A stretch of 14,400 nt of DNA from Candidatus Bathyarchaeota archaeon (GTDB lineage: Archaea; Thermoproteota; Bathyarchaeia; TCS64). Of this stretch, positions 1 to 5,289 are shown one piece after another. The stretch is from NCBI GenBank assembly GCA_030601645.1, contig JAUWBQ010000023.1:1-14400 (forward strand), in the 5' to 3' direction. Within the stretch, counting starts at the first letter, position 1, and the number at the start of each line of letters is the position of its first letter. The position numbers were made by a program, and so were the translations under genes. The notes under the pieces were generated by a model that was not told where the DNA came from, searched no databases, and saw only the letters and a list, made by a program, of their open reading frames with translations.

Positions 1-371
1 GCTCCGTAGAATCTCCCGAGGGGCACCCTCCCCTGGAGGTCAGAGCCCCCGCTCACGAGGACACCCAAGCCCCCGTCGGCCTCATGGGCGGCGCAGAACT
101 CTTTCAGCTTCGAGGGGGTCTCGGCCCCCCGCATCCCGGCCAGATAGTGGCCGCTGCAGTGCTTGCACCTCAACGCGCAGCTGGACCCCGTGATCGAGAC
201 GCTGGGGAAGCGGGGCTTGGGATAGTAGAAGCGGAGTTCTCTGCCTGATTGGCGGTTACGAAGCTTGCCTGCGGTCACAAACAGTTCATCCGGAACCCCG
301 TCTTGGGATAGTATGGTCTCCAAGTCTTTGCGGGTCATCCGACCTTCTTTGAGGGTGTCTAAATCCAACAT
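1..371 (-). CDS. Radical SAM protein, LipS/COG1856-like (3' end off window)
   Basis: Partial gene; the first 123 codons are visible and the C-terminus runs off the left edge. Residues 65-72 form CxxxCxxC (Cys65, Cys69, Cys72), which binds the 4Fe-4S cluster of radical SAM enzymes. It sits in the context SITGSSCALRCKHCSGHYL, and is followed at about 107-111 by SGGSD, like the SAM-binding GGE motif. This pattern (ITG before the first Cys, HCxGHYL after the last, then SGG and RVPL) recalls the archaeal 'biotin synthase homolog' group COG1856, which includes one subunit of the two-protein lipoyl synthase LipS1/LipS2. That subfamily call is from memory and is tentative; radical SAM membership is firm. 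The ATG at 371 was chosen because AAAGGT lies just upstream and a TATA-like TTTTTAAC lies at 425-432. No lipoylation partner gene is visible. Confidence 0.8.
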   Translation of the reverse strand, partial: MLDLDTLKEGRMTRKDLETILSQDGVPDELFVTAGKLRNRQSGRELRFYYPKPRFPSVSITGSSCALRCKHCSGHYLAGMRGAETPSKLKEFCAAHEADGGLGVLVSGGSDLQGRVPLGRFYG

Positions 372-424
372 GTTTTAACCTTTAACCCCGGCGACCTTTC
401 CGTGGCGTAATCCACGACCACGGG

Positions 425-432
425 TTAAAAAG
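425..432 (-). promoter_or_regulatory. TATA-like box for the radical SAM gene
   Basis: TTTTTAAC read on the minus strand. The predicted transcription start about 26 bp downstream (near 402) would leave a roughly 31-nt leader before the ATG at 371, containing AAAGGT as a weak ribosome binding site. Positions 372-543 otherwise hold no gene I can support. Confidence 0.35.
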
Positions 433-543
433 GCTTTTTCGCCTGGGGGTGGCGCACGCTCGACTGCACGAATAGAGGTTATGTTACCTTCGAGACCCTG
501 CAGAAAATGCCGGAGCACCGAGACTGAGTATGCTCGTCGGGGA

Positions 544-867
544 TCACCCGCCCACCAAGGAGTCGATGAGGATACCCAGTTCGGAGGTGATCCTGACCAT
601 CCGAGTATCCATGACGAGAATGATCTCCAAGGTCCTCTTCCTCCAGTCGTTGATGTTCCTGCAGGACACACAGTCGGGATATCTGCCGGTGAACCCCTTG
701 CACTCAAGCAAGGAGTCGAGTCTCACAATCAACTCATCTGTCAGGGACATCCTCTCGGTGTAATGGTCGCGTTCAACGATCTTCCTCATCAACGTTCTGA
801 TGTCTCGCTCCTCTTCCAGATAATAAGGACAAACAGCGTTCACCGATTCCATTCCGCACACCACCAT
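544..867 (-). CDS. Hypothetical Cys-containing helical protein, 107 aa
   Basis: I do not recognise this family. The protein is mostly charged helix, with five cysteines: one near the N-terminus (VVCGME), then CPYY, ECKGF and a closing DCVSC pair. The CPYY, ECKGF and CVSC cysteines could make a metal or redox site, but the spacing fits no zinc ribbon I know. Amino-acid use is protein-like, and the antisense and frame-shifted ORFs over it are low-complexity shadows. A TATA-like CAATTAAAGG at 896-905 puts a transcription start near 873, so the ATG at 867 would be nearly leaderless. An internal ATG 15 bp later, preceded by GGTGGTG, is an alternative start. It lies 172 bp upstream of the radical SAM gene on the same strand; that gene seems to have its own promoter, so shared function is not implied. 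Confidence 0.6.
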   Translation of the reverse strand: MVVCGMESVNAVCPYYLEEERDIRTLMRKIVERDHYTERMSLTDELIVRLDSLLECKGFTGRYPDCVSCRNINDWRKRTLEIILVMDTRMVRITSELGILIDSLVGG

Positions 868-895
868 GACAACACTGAACCCCGTTCGTCAGACG

Positions 896-905
896 CCTTT
901 AATTG
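896..905 (-). promoter_or_regulatory. TATA box for the 107-aa gene
   Basis: CAATTAAAGG on the minus strand is centred about 33 bp upstream of the ATG at 867, which fits archaeal promoter spacing with a leader of a few nucleotides. Confidence 0.4.
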
Positions 906-999
906 AAAACATACGATGAGAAGGTAGTACGCACGAGCAGACACTGGTACGACCGTGTGAACTGAAGGCGCTGCGGGCACGGGGGGTGCCCCGATGAGA

Positions 1000-1200
1000 G
1001 TTGATTATTTCCATGTTTTATTCGAAAATAGACTAGAACTGACGCATATAAAACCCGTAGAAACACGATTCATTATCGAGTATAATGAAAATATTTCTGT
1101 ATTTCATTAAGAAACGAGGTTTCTTATCTAATTCCCTAGTTAGAATAGCGAAAAACGTCGTTTTTCCAAATAATCGTCGTTTTTTCGTTCGATATCATCT
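1000..1200. other. AT-rich intergenic island with hairpins and a direct repeat
   Basis: This stretch is much richer in A and T than the genes around it. It holds a perfect 8-bp inverted repeat with a 3-nt loop (1108-1115 and 1119-1126, loop GAG), a second 8-bp inverted repeat around a single central base (1150-1166, GAAAAACGTCGTTTTTC), and a direct repeat CGTCGTTTTT at 1156-1165 and 1175-1184. A further GC-rich hairpin, GGGCAC/GTGCCC with a 5-G loop, sits just outside at 975-991. The role is unknown: promoter, operator, replication-associated site and a small RNA are all possible. I see no origin recognition box of a known archaeal type. Confidence 0.5.
1045..1053 (+). promoter_or_regulatory. 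TATA box in the AT-rich island
   Basis: CATATAAAA is a good archaeal box A. Transcription would start near 1075, about 10 nt before the ATG of a 59-codon ORF at 1085 and before the hairpin at 1108-1126. Confidence 0.4.
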
Positions 1201-1264
1201 GTGGAAAATTCATTCAAAGGAACCACGCCGTGAACCAACATTCGGAGAGCATGGAACGGGGTGA
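1085..1264 (+). CDS. Possible small basic protein, 59 aa (low confidence)
   Basis: An ATG-started ORF begins MKIFLYFIKKRGF and is rich in Lys, Arg, Phe and Ile, ending at TGA 1262-1264. In its favour, a TATA box at 1045-1053 gives a predicted start about 10 nt upstream of the ATG. Against it, the ORF spans both hairpins of the AT-rich island, uses AT-rich codons unlike every neighbouring gene, has no clear ribosome binding site, and I recognise no family. It may be chance, a recent acquisition, or a transcribed non-coding region. Confidence 0.22.
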   Translation: MKIFLYFIKKRGFLSNSLVRIAKNVVFPNNRRFFVRYHLWKIHSKEPRREPTFGEHGTG

Positions 1265-1337
1265 CGAAGCCCTCAAGTCGTCATGTTTAGATTGCGCAAG
1301 GAACCCCCAGGCGGAGGGTGCGTCACGCATAAACTAA
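1230..1337 (+). CDS. Possible 35-aa CxxC micro-ORF (low confidence)
   Basis: A GTG-started ORF, with an ATG alternative at 1251, is preceded by AAAGGA 7-9 nt upstream. It encodes a short peptide with a CLDC pair near the middle and a polar tail, and ends at TAA 1335-1337. Codon use is GC-rich like the real genes. It could be a microprotein, the remnant of a larger zinc-binding gene, or chance. Confidence 0.18.
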   Translation: MNQHSESMERGDEALKSSCLDCARNPQAEGASRIN

Positions 1338-1376
1338 TGTTCCACGATTCTTCATGATCTGGTCGATCAGCAACGG

Positions 1377-1437
1377 TGGCCTCAGCTTAACTCTGATCGG
1401 TCATCAATTCGCCCTAATGCCTTCACATCATCGGCCA
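1377..1437 (-). ncRNA. Candidate C/D-box-like small RNA
   Basis: Read on the minus strand, a 61-nt element starts with TGGCC and ends with GGCCA, a perfect 5-bp closing stem. Just inside lie ATGATGT (C box RUGAUGA with only the last base off, so the UGAUG of the k-turn is kept) and CTGA (D box, directly against the 3' stem). An internal TTGATGA at 1401-1407 could be C'. No CTGA-type D' is present, and the spacing from C' to D is 15 nt, longer than the usual 12 or so. A TATA box at 1460-1466 is centred 26 bp upstream of the 5' end at 1437, exactly where archaeal transcription should start. Taken together this fits a box C/D guide RNA or another L7Ae-binding RNA; I could not assign a target. 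Confidence 0.35.
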
Positions 1438-1459
1438 AGTCCTACAACACCCAGGCCCC

Positions 1460-1466
1460 TAAATAT
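1460..1466 (-). promoter_or_regulatory. TATA box placed for the C/D-box-like RNA
   Basis: ATATTTA on the minus strand, centred at 1463, predicts transcription from about 1437, the base that opens the candidate RNA's closing stem. Because the box is nearly palindromic it could also serve the plus-strand membrane protein downstream, with a start near 1490. Confidence 0.35.
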
Positions 1467-1541
1467 GTTGTTATGGACGAGATACAACCCGGAGAGTCAC
1501 AACAGATATGTATCCTCTGTGCATATTTCCCCCGGACATTC

Positions 1542-2564
1542 ATGTGGCGACTCAACGCCAGGCTCCGCCCCGCCATGGCCCTCCATTTCGCATCCCACTT
1601 CGCACTCTTCTTCGCCGTGTCGTGGCTCCTTCTCTCGCTCGTCCTTAGATTTGACCCCCTAACGGTCTCGGCGGCCGCCTTCCTGCTGACGGTGACTTCC
1701 ATGGCTATCGAGTGGCTTACGGGGCCAAATCTGGTGACATCCCTCCTCAGGCCCAGATGGCTGGAGAAAAAGGATGACCTGATCCTCTGGGCTCTCGTTC
1801 AAGGAGAGGCGTCGAGAGCAGGCGTCAAGATAGGAAAAATCGGGATCGTCGAAGAGGACTCCCCCAACGCCCTGATCGTTGCCTCCCCCACGGGCCAGCC
1901 CGCGCTGGTGTTCACCAGGGGCCTGCTCTACGGACTGACCTACCGGGAGGTTAGATCGGCATCCGCATACCTGATGGGGGCGTCCAAATCGGGGTTCCTC
2001 GGCGCGTCGACCACATACTCGGGACTCTTGACGATCTCGTACAAGTTCACGGCTGGATACATCGAGAGCCAAGTCAAGGGCCGGAAAGGAAACATATACG
2101 AGATCATCCTCGCGGCCCTGGGCTACTGTATCTATGGTCTGGCCGCTCCTCTGAGCGTCATGGCGAGCAAACCCATGTCCCTGTACAGCGACGAGTACAG
2201 CATCACCCAGGACCCGGCGAGCTTCCTCACAATGTTGCTCAAAGTGGCTGACGGAACATCCGGGAGACCCGAAGGTCCCAGCCGCACCCGTTTCACGCCC
2301 ATCAAGGGCCTCATGCTCCTCGACCCCACCATCGCATTAAGAGATTCGGAGGGGCTGGTGAGAACCGCCCAGAGCTACGGGATAGACGTGTCCCGTCTGA
2401 TTGGAGTCTCTGCGAAGACAAACGGAAGAAAAGAGGAGATAGAGTTCCATGGCTTCGAGAAGTTCTGGAGCCAGCCCAACCTCATCGACAGGTTCAGGCA
2501 CGCCGTCAGCCTCGGGAAGAAGGTGGAGACCCCCATCAAGGTAGGCCTGACCTGGATCGAGTAG
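1542..2564 (+). CDS. M48/HtpX-like membrane protein, probably a pseudopeptidase
   Basis: The 340-aa layout is that of an M48 (HtpX/Ste24-like) zinc protease. It has an N-terminal pair of membrane helices (about 13-36 and 40-58), a linker with WLEKKDD, a cytosolic fold with PNALIVASPTGQPALVFTRGLL, another hydrophobic pair (155-170, 187-206), then DP and LMLLDP segments. The catalytic region is lost: the position of the HExxH helix reads YLMGA (143-147) after YREVRSASA. The usual E..AD segment reads as PMSLYSDEY (211-219), so no Glu ligand remains, and there is no HExxH anywhere in the protein. Hence it is probably not a protease; a scaffold or regulator of membrane quality control is an inference. 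I chose the ATG at 1542 because it puts the first helix where M48 proteins have it; an in-frame ATG at 1473 adds 23 unconvincing residues. Hsp20 converges on it with 6 bp between stops. Confidence 0.75.
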   Translation: MWRLNARLRPAMALHFASHFALFFAVSWLLLSLVLRFDPLTVSAAAFLLTVTSMAIEWLTGPNLVTSLLRPRWLEKKDDLILWALVQGEASRAGVKIGKIGIVEEDSPNALIVASPTGQPALVFTRGLLYGLTYREVRSASAYLMGASKSGFLGASTTYSGLLTISYKFTAGYIESQVKGRKGNIYEIILAALGYCIYGLAAPLSVMASKPMSLYSDEYSITQDPASFLTMLLKVADGTSGRPEGPSRTRFTPIKGLMLLDPTIALRDSEGLVRTAQSYGIDVSRLIGVSAKTNGRKEEIEFHGFEKFWSQPNLIDRFRHAVSLGKKVETPIKVGLTWIE

Positions 2565-2570
2565 ATCGCA

Positions 2571-3161
2571 CTAGCCTATCTTTATCTGGGTGCCCCTGCC
2601 CGTCCGCTTCATCATGGTCAGGACCGTCTCCAGCACCCCGTTCTTGTAGGTGGACACAGCGGACTTGTCATCGATCTCGAAAGGAAGCTCCAGCTCCTTG
2701 CGATACCTATGCTCCGGCGTGTCGACGTCGATGGTGAGGGTGTCCCTCGTGACGTAGAGCCTGATGTCCTCCTTCTCGACTCCCGGCAGCTCCGCCACGA
2801 CCTTGAGTTTATCGTCCTCCTCGATGATGTCGATCAGGGGCTCCCTCCGGTCCTGGAGGTTGAGGGGGGGCGCCCCCTCCCTGCCCGGGCCCGGCTTGAT
2901 GTTGCCGAACTCCCTGATGACGGGCTTCCCGTCCGGGCCGATCTTGACGGAGTAGCCGTAGACGAAGGGGCCGTACTCCCTTTTCACCGAGCCGTCGGGG
3001 AGGCGCCTCACCCTGACCATGTCCCGGGGCATCACGTTCTCCATGTCCCTGAAGGCCTCGGCCATCTCCTTCTCCATCTCCTCCATCAGACGATCTATCT
3101 CGGGGAAGAAGAACCCCCGTCGCTCACTGAACCTCTTGATCCAATCGTCCCAGAATGACAT
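2571..3161 (-). CDS. hsp20: Small heat shock protein Hsp20 (alpha-crystallin family)
   Basis: An ATP-independent chaperone that holds unfolding proteins in the cytoplasm. The 196-aa protein has an N-terminal amphipathic region rich in Met, Glu and Arg (WDDWIKRF, then EIDRLMEEMEKEM), an archaeal-type GPDGKPVIREFGNI stretch, and the alpha-crystallin core at about 105-190. The core includes EPLIDIIEEDDKLKVVAELPGV and ends in the conserved YKNGVLETVL. The C-terminal IKI matches the I-x-I motif that docks subunits into oligomers. I chose the ATG at 3161 over the longer frame from 3236: the family starts near MSFWDDW, and a TATA-like box at 3195-3202 lies inside the extension, 37 bp upstream. The gene is divergent from a 90-aa protein, with 84 bp between starts, so heat-shock control of both is possible. 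Confidence 0.93.
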   Translation of the reverse strand: MSFWDDWIKRFSERRGFFFPEIDRLMEEMEKEMAEAFRDMENVMPRDMVRVRRLPDGSVKREYGPFVYGYSVKIGPDGKPVIREFGNIKPGPGREGAPPLNLQDRREPLIDIIEEDDKLKVVAELPGVEKEDIRLYVTRDTLTIDVDTPEHRYRKELELPFEIDDKSAVSTYKNGVLETVLTMMKRTGRGTQIKIG

Positions 3162-3194
3162 TTCACAACCAACCAGATCAGATGAACCGCCTTT

Positions 3195-3226
3195 CTTAAA
3201 TGTTGGCCGTGGGAAAGGGTAAATAT
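3195..3226. promoter_or_regulatory. Divergent double promoter of hsp20 and the 90-aa gene
   Basis: A minus-strand TATA-like box (CATTTAAG, 3195-3202) serves hsp20, with a start near 3172 and about 10 nt of leader. A plus-strand box (TAAATAT, 3220-3226) lies 23 bp before the GTG at 3246, giving a leaderless mRNA. The two boxes are only 17 bp apart, so one bound regulator could control both genes. Confidence 0.5.
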
Positions 3227-3245
3227 CCACGGGCATCAGACTATA

Positions 3246-3518
3246 GTGATCGATTTGTCGAAGCTACCAAGGGATGCCCTCGTGGGCAGTGTGGATCTGG
3301 ATTTCAAGGAGGTCGAGGAGAACTGGAACACTTACGCGTTGAGCGACGGGACGACCCTCAAGGTGAAGCTCGTCCTCCGGGGCGTCAAGAGGCTGAAGAG
3401 GTTCGAGCCCGACGGAGCGCCCATCTATGTCATCAACTCCATCAACGTCGTGCGAGCCGTCGACATACCTGAAGAGATCAAGGCCAAGCCGAAAGAGTCG
3501 GAGATGCCCCCCGTCTGA
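3246..3518 (+). CDS. Conserved-looking small archaeal protein, 90 aa
   Basis: I cannot name the family. The protein starts VxLSKLPRDALVG-like and has alternating hydrophobic strands (GSVDLDF, TLKVKLVLRGV, PIYVINSINVVRAVDI) around an acidic-aromatic EVEENWNTY, then a Lys/Glu/Pro tail, so a small all-beta domain is likely. No membrane segment, signal peptide or metal ligands are seen. GTG at 3246 is the start: a TATA box at 3220-3226 is at the distance expected for a leaderless mRNA, and the sequence becomes protein-like right there. It is divergent from hsp20 with a shared promoter zone, so a stress-related role is possible but is context only. Confidence 0.72.
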   Translation: MIDLSKLPRDALVGSVDLDFKEVEENWNTYALSDGTTLKVKLVLRGVKRLKRFEPDGAPIYVINSINVVRAVDIPEEIKAKPKESEMPPV

Positions 3519-3574
3519 GCTTCCCTGAACGAAGAAACGAGAAGACTTGCCTCGTCACGTACACCCGATGTTCC

Positions 3575-3592
3575 GTGCAGATGGTTCTGCAC
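3575..3592. terminator. Hairpin between convergent genes
   Basis: A perfect 7-bp inverted repeat GTGCAGA/TCTGCAC with a 4-nt loop is followed on the plus strand by AATATATTT. It lies in the 93-bp gap between the 90-aa gene and thymidylate synthase, which converge, so it could end or shield transcripts from both sides. Archaeal termination mainly uses U-tracts, so the role is uncertain. Confidence 0.35.
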
Positions 3593-3611
3593 AATATATT
3601 TCGGGTGAGAA

Positions 3612-4319
3612 TTAATCCGTCTTTTTCTCGTGAATTTTTCTTCTGTGGTCCTCTCCAGGTTTCACCAGTTCCTTGACGTGTTCGTAGAGCCTTTCGTAGA
3701 TGTGGCAATTCTTGGAATGGAAGATCAGTTTGCCCGTCTGGATGTCGAGGCCTCCCCGTGTGTTGATCTCGGACACCAGTGCCTCGTTGAATACCTGGAT
3801 CCCGGCTATGTTGGAGGGTAGCCCCGTGTACGCGTCCCAGGATCTGAAGTAACACGTCAGGTTCAGCTTGTCATCCAATATCTCAGTATCGATGAGGCTG
3901 AGACAGGGGGGCTCGTGCTTCTGGTCTTTCAACCATTTCTTGATGTCCTCGGGCAGACGGATCACCATAGTTATCTGCCTGTCTCTCGGCTCCTCGAGGA
4001 ATCTGCGTACGGCGTATTCCACCTGATCGATGGGCTCCCTCAGCCTGCTGCCATAAGTATATGTCTCATCCTCGATGACCCCCGACCACAGGTACTTCAG
4101 GGCGTAGAAGTTCACATACTTCATGTCCGTCGGGGCCTTGTCCGCTATGAGAGGCCGGTTCTCCGGATGTTGAATCTCGATGCTCAGGTTCAATTTTCGC
4201 GTCGATGAAGGCTCCGAGCCATACGCGACCTCGAAGACATCGCCTTGATGCCATATCGCGTTCAACGTTTTGTACCAGGCATCCGGACAATCAAAAGCCT
4301 CGATGGAGACATACCTCAT
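3612..4319 (-). CDS. thyA: Thymidylate synthase, archaeal ThyA type
   Basis: Makes dTMP from dUMP with a methylene-pterin cofactor, in the cytoplasm. The 235-aa protein follows the ThyA order: YTYGSRLREPIDQVEYAVRRF (about 87-107) matches the YG...DQ...I..L segment. PPCL at 137-140 carries the nucleophile Cys139. FRSWD at 158-162 supplies the phosphate-binding Arg159 and Ser160 and the Asp. LPSNIAG at 167-173 holds the Asn that reads the uracil ring, and HIY at 206-208 the His/Tyr pair that binds the sugar. All main catalytic residues are therefore present. It is shorter than bacterial ThyA (264 aa) and like the compact archaeal enzymes. A TATA box (TTTATAT, 4359-4365) sits 43 bp upstream, with AAGGGAT as a weak ribosome binding site. 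The use of tetrahydrofolate or tetrahydromethanopterin cannot be read from the sequence. Confidence 0.85.
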   Translation of the reverse strand: MRYVSIEAFDCPDAWYKTLNAIWHQGDVFEVAYGSEPSSTRKLNLSIEIQHPENRPLIADKAPTDMKYVNFYALKYLWSGVIEDETYTYGSRLREPIDQVEYAVRRFLEEPRDRQITMVIRLPEDIKKWLKDQKHEPPCLSLIDTEILDDKLNLTCYFRSWDAYTGLPSNIAGIQVFNEALVSEINTRGGLDIQTGKLIFHSKNCHIYERLYEHVKELVKPGEDHRRKIHEKKTD

Positions 4320-4358
4320 TTTATCGATCCCTTGCTTACATATAGCAGTGGCACCACG

Positions 4359-4365
4359 TTTATAT
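4359..4365 (-). promoter_or_regulatory. TATA box for thymidylate synthase
   Basis: ATATAAA on the minus strand predicts a start near 4336 and a 17-nt leader. The motif ATCGAT flanks it at 4323-4328 and 4364-4369. Confidence 0.45.
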
Positions 4366-4440
4366 CGATTCCTAGATAACCGGATTGAACGAAAATTTCT
4401 TCGACCAAGAGGCTCTGGAAACCTGAACGAATCGAAGGGG

Positions 4441-4695
4441 TCAAACTTCGTAGGCTATGACCCTGCCCGTGGCTGGATCTATCTGGAACTTGAAGTGGAC
4501 GCTCTCCTTACCGAACCAACCCTTCTTGACGATGACATCCCCCTCCACCTCCCAGATGTCCTTCTGGGACCCCGGCGTGTACCAGGCCCGGGAGAAAGAG
4601 ACCTCCTTTATCTTGTTGGATCCGAACTGGGATGCCAGATACCTCCTGGCGGCGGCCTGGGCGCTGCCCGCGTCCCCGACCCTGATGTTGGACAT
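4441..4695 (-). CDS. PepSY-like small protein, 84 aa
   Basis: A complete small gene of unknown function. The N-terminal helix (SAQAAARRYLASQFG) is followed by beta strands with KEVSFSRAWYTPGSQKDIW, then WEVEGDVIVKKG, and it ends in HFKFQIDPATGRVIAYEV. The closing 'F..QIDP.TG.V...E' and the helix-then-sheet order resemble the PepSY-like fold; the match is by eye and moderate. There is no signal peptide or membrane helix, so it is probably cytoplasmic. A TATA-like CAAATATC at 4724-4731 lies about 32 bp before the ATG at 4695, so the leader is very short. It lies 121 bp upstream of thymidylate synthase on the same strand and downstream of the decayed dehydrogenase. Confidence 0.78.
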   Translation of the reverse strand: MSNIRVGDAGSAQAAARRYLASQFGSNKIKEVSFSRAWYTPGSQKDIWEVEGDVIVKKGWFGKESVHFKFQIDPATGRVIAYEV

Positions 4696-4752
4696 GGTCT
4701 CTCAACGATGAAAGCGTATTCAGGATATTTGAAAGACGCGGTCCCTCCTCGG

Positions 4753-5145
4753 TCAGCATCCTCTTCTGGGGTCGCAGAAGTTCGCCAGAGGCTCCCCATT
4801 GACGTACCGCTCCAAGTTGTCGCAGAAGATGTCCACGATTCATTCGCCGATGAAGGGAGACGTGTGACTGTAGGGGGGGATGATGATGATGATGATGACA
4901 TTCTCCATGTCTCAGAGGGTGTGGTCCGGCCGCAGGGGTTCCTCGACATGGCAGCCCAGGTGTGCGCCCCCTATCCAGCCCTCCTCGAGGGCGTTGATCA
5001 TGGTGGGTTCGTTCACGATCCTCCCCCCGCCCACATTGATCAGGTAGGACGTCTCCTTCAAAGCACCGAGCTCCTCCTAGAGCCAGTTCTCATCCGGATG
5101 AGACACATGATATCCCCTGGGAATACCGCTGACCACGACTCTCAC
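4753..5145 (-). pseudogene. Decayed D-2-hydroxyacid dehydrogenase, C-terminal part
   Basis: Minus-strand translation in one frame gives a clear C-terminal part of an NAD-dependent 2-hydroxyacid dehydrogenase. ALKETSYLINVGGGRIVNEP matches the ...LINVGRGxxVDE motif, GWIGGAHLGCHVEEPL matches GxIxGAxLDVFxxEPL, DMENV precedes the TPH motif, and IFCDNLERYVNGEPL is the usual ending. The frame is broken by TAG (5077-5079), TGA (4912-4914, where Trp is usual) and TGA (4840-4842, where Arg is usual). The catalytic TPH region has become six ATC codons and PPY, and the Asp of LDVF is also lost. Upstream, RVVVSGIP may be the family's last strand before the lost part; the substrate domain and GxGxxG region are missing. 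It is not plausible as an active enzyme. Confidence 0.82.
4879..4899. repeat. Trinucleotide repeat (GAT)6 beside a 7-G run
   Basis: Six tandem GAT units plus a GAC follow a run of seven G. The repeat reads as Ile codons in the dead dehydrogenase frame, at the place where the intact family has its catalytic His motif. It probably arose by slippage in unselected DNA. Confidence 0.85.
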
Positions 5146-5289
5146 CAATCCGTTCACCCCTCCACAAAAGTCACGAATTACCTCTGATATGGGGTATTTT
5201 TATGTCTTTCATATGAATAAAGTTTAAATCCTATTCCCATCTCACATTTAACGATTGGGAAACTCCCAGAGAACCCAGAGGAATAAACT

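Noticed and set aside
375..707. 110-codon minus-strand ORF overlapping the 107-aa gene
   Set aside because: Low-complexity Gly/Ser/Pro/Arg translation, shadow of the real frame, and it would overlap a better-supported gene.
868..1541. Replication origin
   Set aside because: AT-rich DNA with repeats is suggestive, but no ORB-like boxes are repeated and no cdc6/orc1 gene is adjacent.
2709..3158. 149-codon plus-strand ORF
   Set aside because: Exactly antisense to hsp20, with the Val/Asp/Leu-rich composition typical of shadow frames.
4380..4395. GTTCAATCC on the minus strand, like a tRNA T-loop
   Set aside because: The flanking bases do not pair into a 5-bp T stem and no anticodon arm or acceptor stem is present. 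The same holds for the copy at 8828-8836.
4753..5145. TGA or TAG recoding (selenocysteine, pyrrolysine or a changed code) as the reason for in-frame stops
   Set aside because: TGA, TAG and TAA all end intact genes in this window, the dehydrogenase also lost catalytic residues and its N-terminus, and no recoding element is evident.
4270..5187. 305-codon plus-strand ORF
   Set aside because: It runs antisense to thymidylate synthase, the 84-aa gene and the dehydrogenase remnant, all of which explain the DNA by homology or protein-like composition. Its own translation has a long Asp run and no family features.
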